Of a stretch of DNA of 64,000 nt, positions 58,369-64,000 are shown piece by piece. The translations under genes were made by a program, and so were the position numbers. Every line of letters starts with the position of its first letter. Within the stretch, counting starts at the first letter, position 1. Source of the DNA: Ignelater luminosus (Eukaryota > Arthropoda > Insecta > Coleoptera > Elateridae); assembly GCA_011009095.1 (NCBI GenBank), contig VTPC01091301.1, positions 84,425 through 148,424 on the forward strand. Direction: 5' to 3'. The notes under the pieces are model-generated. The model searched no databases. It was not told where the DNA came from and worked only from the letters and a program-made list of their open reading frames with translations.

Positions 58369-59306
58369 CTATTGAAGATTTCCTAACACACTGTGAACAC
58401 GCATATGTCATCGAAAACTACTTTTCACTGTAGATTTATAACTACATATTTGGTATGCGATGAGTTTCTCGCCACTGTGTGTACGACTATCTCTTTATAA
58501 ATGGTTTTTCTATGTCCACTTATAACCAGAAATTTCACATTCGAAGGGTTTTTCGCCACTGTGAACACGCATGTGTGTTTGTAAATTACTTTTGTCTGTA
58601 TATTTATAACCACACATTTCACATTTCTAGGGCTTCTCGCCGCTGTGAACACGCATATGCATTCGTAAACTACTTTTCACTGTACATTTATAACCACATA
58701 TTTCACATTCAAAGGACTTCGCCACTGTGAACACGCATATGTGTTCGTAAATGGGGTTTCTGTTTAAACTTATGACCACATATTTCACATTCGAAGGGTT
58801 TCTCGCCGCTGTGAACACGCATATATATTCGAAAATTACATTTCGTTGTACATTTATAACCACATATTTCACATTCGAAAGGTTTTTCACCACTGTGGAT
58901 ACGAATATGTCTTCGTAAATGGTTTTTCTGTGTAAATTTATCACCACATATTTCACATCTGAAGGGTTTGTCGTCACTGTGAGCGCGTGTGACTTTGTAA
59001 AACGCTTTCGTTCATACATTTATAATCACAAACTTGACACTCGAAGGGTTTCTCAGAACCTTGAAAGCACGGGGTGTGTTTTTCGTCATCACGTGCACTG
59101 CATTCGAGGAGGTTCGTTCTTAAAAGATTCTCAGCTGGCACGGTCTGTTCTACCATAAGTTCTGTATGTGCATTTTCAGAAATTTCTTTAGTACCTGCGG
59201 AGAAAACAGAATTACTTGTTTGTTTAAAAACTACTTGCAGACGCTATTGTTTACAACCTGTTAGAGAAATATCTTCTTGCTGGGTTAAAGATGAAAGCGG
59301 CATCAT
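58369..59306 (-). pseudogene. C2H2 zinc-finger gene, apparently decayed
   Basis: Minus strand. Exon 1 (59306-59258) starts MMPLSSLTQQEDISLTG. A 63-bp intron (CAG|GTTGTA to CTCCGCAG) joins it in frame to exon 2 from 59194 (TKEISENAHTELMVEQTV). Eight tandem fingers follow: CQVCDYKCMNESVLQSH, then CEICGDKFTQKNHLRRHIRI, and six more of the CEICGYKCT type with HSGEKPF linkers, the insect C2H2 consensus for sequence-specific DNA binding. A one-base loss near 58.99 kb after finger 1, another frame change near 58.73 kb, a stop in the linker at 58627-58629 and stops in fingers 7 and 8 (one Cys also changed to Ser) break the array. Spliced 5' part intact, so decay may be recent or part may be assembly error. 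Confidence 0.75.
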
Positions 59307-59309
59307 GCA

Positions 59310-60695
59310 GTCTTTATGTACGTTTGGTTTTCTGTTTAGGAGCTGGAGCTTTGCGAGTGGAGCGAATGATCAAGTGGTACAGAGAGTAAACAGAGTTTCT
59401 CGGAATAAAAACGAAACGGTGCATGATCTGGAGTCGTAGAACCTAAACAAATAAAGTTGTAGACGTAACCTCAACAATAATCTTAATTTAAATTCCAATT
59501 CGACTGCTTTGTTACGAAATTAAAGTAGGTATGTTTGTTTAATTAACACAGTTGTAACAATTGAGATTGAGAATTGAGATTATGAGAGGTATTTTGTTTT
59601 CTGTTTCTTCTGGGCAAGGTTGCCAAATTAAAGTAAAATTTGTTCGCATATTAATTTATGCATGTTTTTCTCATATTTGTCTACAAACTTATTACTCAAA
59701 TGAATTCGGGTGTATAGAATTTAGAATTTTCAAAATTATTGTAAAGAAAATAAACAACATTAAAAAAAGGTGATGGAGAAATTATGTTGGATGTTTACAA
59801 ATTTGGCAACTCTGCTTGTGCTTCTATAAACTGCAGGCTACGCTAAAAGTTAGACCGTACCTCGGCATGTGCGCATGCGCTTGTTTAAAATTGAATTAGG
59901 CGCGATCTGTAGATATTTAAAAAGCGCGCGGTTGTATTCAGTTTCAACATTTTTTTATGGGCCTAAATACAGTACATATATAGTGCAAAGGGCATATTAA
60001 ATAACACAGAGTTCGTCTTTAAATCTGTTGAAGTTCATAATCATGTAACAATTGTATGTATTCCAATTACTTTGAATTCTACAGGACTTCTATGTAGAAT
60101 CACAGTTCATTTTTTTTAAAACGTAGTAGTACTGAGCAGTGGTAGTTTTCATAGAAAATAATATTTCCCATCTTTATTATTGCTTAAAGCATATTTATAA
60201 TAGGAAAAATATATTTATAATTAATTCTTTTATATACCTAAAGGCTGTTTGACACAATTTTAGATTTGACATCAAATGTAACATCAAGTTCTCAACACTA
60301 TAGCTGTTTTCCATTTCACTGATCTACTCAAAATCAATCAAAACTGTTAAGTGAAGCTCACCTCGTTAGATCAGCTAAATGAAAAATATAGGAATGATCC
60401 CTTATTGCTATTGATATTAAATCTAGCATTGTGGTAAATGGTCCTTATCTATAAAAATAATACAAATATAAAGGAAAATGCCACGGCATTAAAGTTGAAG
60501 CAGTATTTATCAGCAGCTTGTGTATTAGGACCCTAGTAACTAAAGCTTTACTGTTATGGATATACTTCTCTTTCTAATTTTTTTAAAAGAATCGTGTCAA
60601 ATGCCTCTTAAAAATAAAAATGCCACAAAAATATTATAGATATCTTTTTATTATTATTAATACATTATTTAGAATTAGGATACAAACAATACATT
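59310..60695. other. Unassigned DNA
   Basis: I see no gene here. It includes the 5' flank of the zinc-finger gene. Confidence 0.4.
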
Positions 60696-60699
60696 TATA

Positions 60700-62857
60700 T
60701 CAGCATCTCCTTCTTTTTGTTGGAAAATATTCCTGTTTCTCCATTTTTCTTTTATTTGTAATATCAGTATCATCTTGTTTTATTAATTTTAAAATGGTTT
60801 TTAACTTCTTCGAATATATTTCAAAATCTAATTCATTTAGAGCATTCAGAATTTCTTGGTTTCCCATTCTTCTTATAGCTTCTCTATCAACTTCATTTGT
60901 TCCTTCATCGATGGCTCTTTTACTCTCAATAAAATCCTGGATTTCTTCTTGATGAGAATTTTTAATTTCTTTGCTTTGATCACCAAGTGCCTCTACGTCT
61001 CCTAAAACAGAATTATCTTCCTTCTCCTGTTCATACAAGCATACCAAATGGATATATGCTTGCAAATATTAGTTTTTACAGAATATTCATGGCATTGACA
61101 CTTATACCTGTGGAAACAAATTTTACATACCCTGCAATACAAAAACCTGCAATCTGTTTCGCAAATGTTATTATATGTAATACTATATAACTCTTCACCT
61201 TTGGAGGACCTTACCTGAAATTCTCCAAACCCTACCTCTGTGATTAAATTCCTGTCCATCCGTTCTGCAGTTTTATGTCGTTTTAATGTTACCTTGTCCT
61301 GGTAGCTATTAGCATTTGGTCTTTCCATATCTAATATTCTCTGCCACATTTTTGAATCCACTAGATCTTCAATCTTATCTAAAAGTTTTTCTACAGTGAT
61401 GTTGGTCCTTCTTTTTATTTGGTTGGTTTTCAATAAATTATTCAAACTTTCTAATGCCATATTAATAAATAATACCTACAACAAAAAGCAGATAATCAAA
61501 TTAAATGTATAATATAGCTACAATAAAATTTACTTTTGTAAATAATCTAAAAAGTCTATTTCCTGAGCATGTTTCAGTTTATCGAAGTATTCATTAGACA
61601 GTTTTACAAATTCATTTACTTTAGTTTCGTTTAAAATTTTCTTAAAATCATTTTTCATTGTTTTCTTGATTTCAGCGTTTTTTATTTTATTTCTTCCTTG
61701 CAAATTCCAGTTTTTTATAACGTGCCATGCACATAAAAGTCTTCTGGGTTCACTCTTCATCACCTTTACCAACGAATTATAATATTTGGGATCGTCATCA
61801 CACATGAAATAGTCTGGCTGCAATTCTTCTCCCACTTTTTTCTTCAAAGCACCTAAAAAAAGCTCTTGAGCCACCTGATCTAATCTATTCGTTAAAAAGA
61901 AAGCCACGGGAAATCCTGCATTTTTGTCATCTTTTACAAGCATGATCGTTAAATCCATCCCCTTTCTATTTGTGCAGTGAGTACCATCCATACAAATTAT
62001 TTTTCCGAAATCTTTTAATTTCTTCTCCATAGTTGCGTTCATAAATCCCACAACAAAATCTGTATATTTGAGAACAGGATGGATGACTTTCACCTAAAAA
62101 TAATCATAAAAGCCCTCCACCACTACCTATATATACCATCACCAGCACTCCACATAGACATTTATTAGATTTTTGCCAATTCAAAGATAAATAGATAAAA
62201 ATTTTATGTATACATATTTTTAATTAAAAAATGACAGCAAAGACCCACCACCAAGTAATGCATTTCTAATAGTAACAATAATAAATAATACAATTATCAC
62301 TTGCACACGGTTGTACATGTTAATATTATTATAATCACCAAACCCCGAATTATAAGCAAATGGCAAAAACGAAACAACTTGGATGTGCTTCATTTCATGA
62401 TTGGTAAAAACCACTGGTTAATATTTGTTATTTTGTAATGTTTATTATAAAAGAATACTGTACGTACAACTACCAGTAGTTTTTATCAACACAACATGCT
62501 ACTTTCACCTTCCTGCTTAAAGAAAAAGGCATAATTTTTTCCATTTTGATTCCATTCTTGAACTTTCAAACCAACAGCTATGACATCATTATCATGTCTC
62601 CTTTTATCTATGTTGTGTTTTTTGGTTAAATAATTAATATCTTTTCTGCTTGCTAAATTAAACCTGCTCAGTTTATTACATTCCACTTTTTTTACATCAT
62701 CCAAAATTCGATCAATAGAAATACCAATTTTTAGTTTATTTACAATCATGTTTTTTTCCTCCCTAGTTAGATGTTGACTTCTTATTTCCTCGTCATGTCC
62801 AACATGAGTTTTCCAAAATTTGATGGATGCTTGATCTACGATGTTATTTAAGTTCAT
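60700..62857 (-). pseudogene. MULE-type transposase gene with SWIM finger
   Basis: Minus strand. The N-terminal part (62857-62486) reads LSRFNLASRKDINYLTKKHN and VQEWNQNGKNYAFFFKQEG. The catalytic part (62093-61530) has IICMDGTHCTNRKGMDLTI (first Asp), VAFFLTNRLDQVAQELFLGA, DYFMCDDDPKYYNS (second Asp) and LLCAWHVIKNW, the MULE C/H signature. The next part (61460-61002) has NMALESLNNLL and a SWIM-type finger CHEYSVKTNICKH. The tail continues in another frame (61065-60700) from HLVCLYEQEKED to a basic end. Gaps: a 405-bp insertion or intron at 62096-62500, a break near 61.5 kb where about 15 family residues are missing, and a small indel inside the SWIM finger near 61.05 kb. I found no terminal inverted repeats, so a former domesticated gene is possible. 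Confidence 0.75.
62096..62500. other. 405-bp insert flanked by 10-bp direct repeats (insertion or intron)
   Basis: ACTTTCACCT occurs at both 62086-62095 and 62501-62510. Between them lies AT-rich DNA without MULE coding. On the gene strand the repeat is AGGTGAAAGT, so a splice donor (G|GTGAAAGT) is at one end and a T-rich tract with TTTTTAG at the other. It reads either as a target duplication of an inserted element or as an intron born that way. No inverted ends are seen. Confidence 0.55.
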
Positions 62858-63210
62858 TAGGGACTTTTAAATTATATATATAATTATTTTCTTTTACCAT
62901 TTTCATAAAATTTAATAACTAAATGTGATGGGCATACCCCTTGAATTTTAATAGATCCTCCAGTTTTTTCGGTTCGTATTTTACAATTGCTTTTATCACT
63001 ATGTCAACAATCGCCATTTTCGATCTCGATTATCTCGAAAAGTATTCGAGATATCGATATACCGATTATGCATCTGTAATCAGTAGAATATTCTAAGTTG
63101 ATTTCGTTTATAACATGTCCTGTAAAGTTACGGGAACATGGCAACAGACACACAGACAGAATGTATACGAATTCTGATACGAAATTTTTTAAATTTCGTC
63201 GACTAGGTAT
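62858..63210. other. Unassigned DNA with short palindromic motifs
   Basis: It contains ATTATCTCGAAAAGTATTCG and AGATATCGATATACCGAT near 63.03 kb, self-complementary at short range. I see no gene. Confidence 0.35.
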
Positions 63211-63212
63211 AT

Positions 63213-63589
63213 ACAGTGTGTTCCAAAATTGTTGCTCACTATTGGGGTCTCGGAAATCGTGAGATGAAATCGATTACATTAAAAAAAAAGTTGCTTGTTT
63301 TAAAGATCAGTTTATTGATGTTTTTGTTTTTTCGAAAAAGTTCACAGCTTACTAGATATTTGCTAAAAACGAAATTAGCCGATTTTCTTTAAAGTGGAAT
63401 ATCAGACACCAACAAAAAGGTAGTTTTAATTCGAATAAATTAATCTCCGACTAAATGAATCTTTGTTTTCAATATACAGAAATAAATAGGTAGGTTTGAA
63501 TAGATAAAATTCTTTCTTGAAATCAGTGGTTTCAAGCAAAACAATGTCGTTGAAGTTTCAAGTAAAAAGTTGCTATTTGTCGCTACTTT
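63213..63589. mobile_element. Possible MITE with one visible end
   Basis: TATACAGTGTGTTCCAAAAT at 63211 resembles the ends of mariner-derived MITEs (compare CAGTGTGTCCG at 5506) and is preceded by TA. No matching inverted end is found before the gypsy element, so the other end is missing or diverged. Confidence 0.3.
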
Positions 63590-64000
63590 AATTTTGTAGT
63601 AACCAATAATGAGTTCACAATAAAAGAAACACTAATTCTAAACAACTTTATTCATAACCTTCATAACTTCATCCATCTCAATCAACTTGATACAATGCAG
63701 TACAATGTAAACTAAAAACTAACCTAACTACATACAATGTGTAACACCCTTGTAATTCTCACAAAAAGTGATGCCACCATAAGTTGTGGCGCGACATTCA
63801 AAATCAGAAATGTCACCGCCTACAGCTCGGCCGATCCTGATAATTCGTTGCTCTCAACGTTAATAGATTCAGGGCCATTCTCAGGGTCGCTCTCACTTTC
63901 ACAATTATTACTTCTTAGCCAAGGTTTCAGGCGAGTTGAGTCAATAACACCCTCAAACGAAACCCTGCTTACTTGGAATCTCTCGATATCAGCAATCAAT
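63590..64000 (-). mobile_element. Ty3/gypsy retrotransposon, 3' end (runs off window)
   Basis: The minus strand from the right edge reads IADIERFQVSRVSFEGVIDS, TRLKPWL, the C-terminal end of a gypsy-type pol, followed by its stop and a probable 3' LTR with an AATAAA near 63.65 kb. The visible part looks undamaged. The rest lies beyond the window; LTR boundaries are not fixed. Confidence 0.5.

Noticed and set aside
58425-59019. Long minus-strand frames with repeated YVVIN peptides
   Set aside because: Out-of-frame reading of the zinc-finger array; the true frame gives CEICGYKCT fingers.

Overview
The window is AT-rich, transposon-rich eukaryotic DNA. The host genes have canonical GT-AG introns of about 50-80 bp. 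That intron size, together with the mariner, RTE-like LINE, hAT, MULE and pogo families present, suggests an arthropod, most likely an insect (a beetle would fit, but no feature proves the order). There are no operons, no CRISPR array, and no rRNA or tRNA gene that I can recognise.

Layout. From 1 to 2.3 kb I see nothing identifiable. From 2.3 to 7.7 kb lies a decayed RTE-like LINE (minus) split by a hAT-like element of a poorly named transposase family and by a palindromic MITE. A pogo-like fragment, a second MITE and a GC-rich composite repeat follow (7.7-10 kb). From 14.3 to 18.5 kb a LINE fragment abuts a decayed hAT element that contains a mariner-type remnant and a third MITE. Two almost identical mariner copies sit at 18.8-20.1 and 36.1-37.4 kb; the second interrupts a LINE. 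From 22.4 to 26.0 kb is an unusual transposon with TTAA target sites and an elaborate set of subterminal repeats; this is the most distinctive object here. From 29.2 to 32.4 kb an RTE-like LINE is interrupted inside its endonuclease by a Tc1/mariner-type element, followed by a pogo/jerky-type transposon (32.5-34.8 kb). From 40.6 to 44.6 kb is a mosaic of LINE, Ty1/copia remnant and GC-rich Jockey-type LINE.

The host gene island lies at 52.4-59.3 kb: THOC6 (plus, mRNA export THO complex), a THAP-domain gene with a 32-residue repeat (minus), ALKBH2 (plus, DNA alkylation repair, divergent from the THAP gene) and a decayed C2H2 zinc-finger gene (minus). A second, diverged copy of ALKBH2 exon 1 lies about 10 kb upstream at 46.1 kb. 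A MULE-type transposase gene occupies 60.7-62.9 kb (minus), and the 3' end of a Ty3/gypsy element runs off the right edge.

Three GC-richer, coding-looking segments (13.0, 26.6 and 28.0 kb) with plausible splice sites may be exons of long-intron host genes. All calls come from reading the sequence and recalling families; no database search was run.
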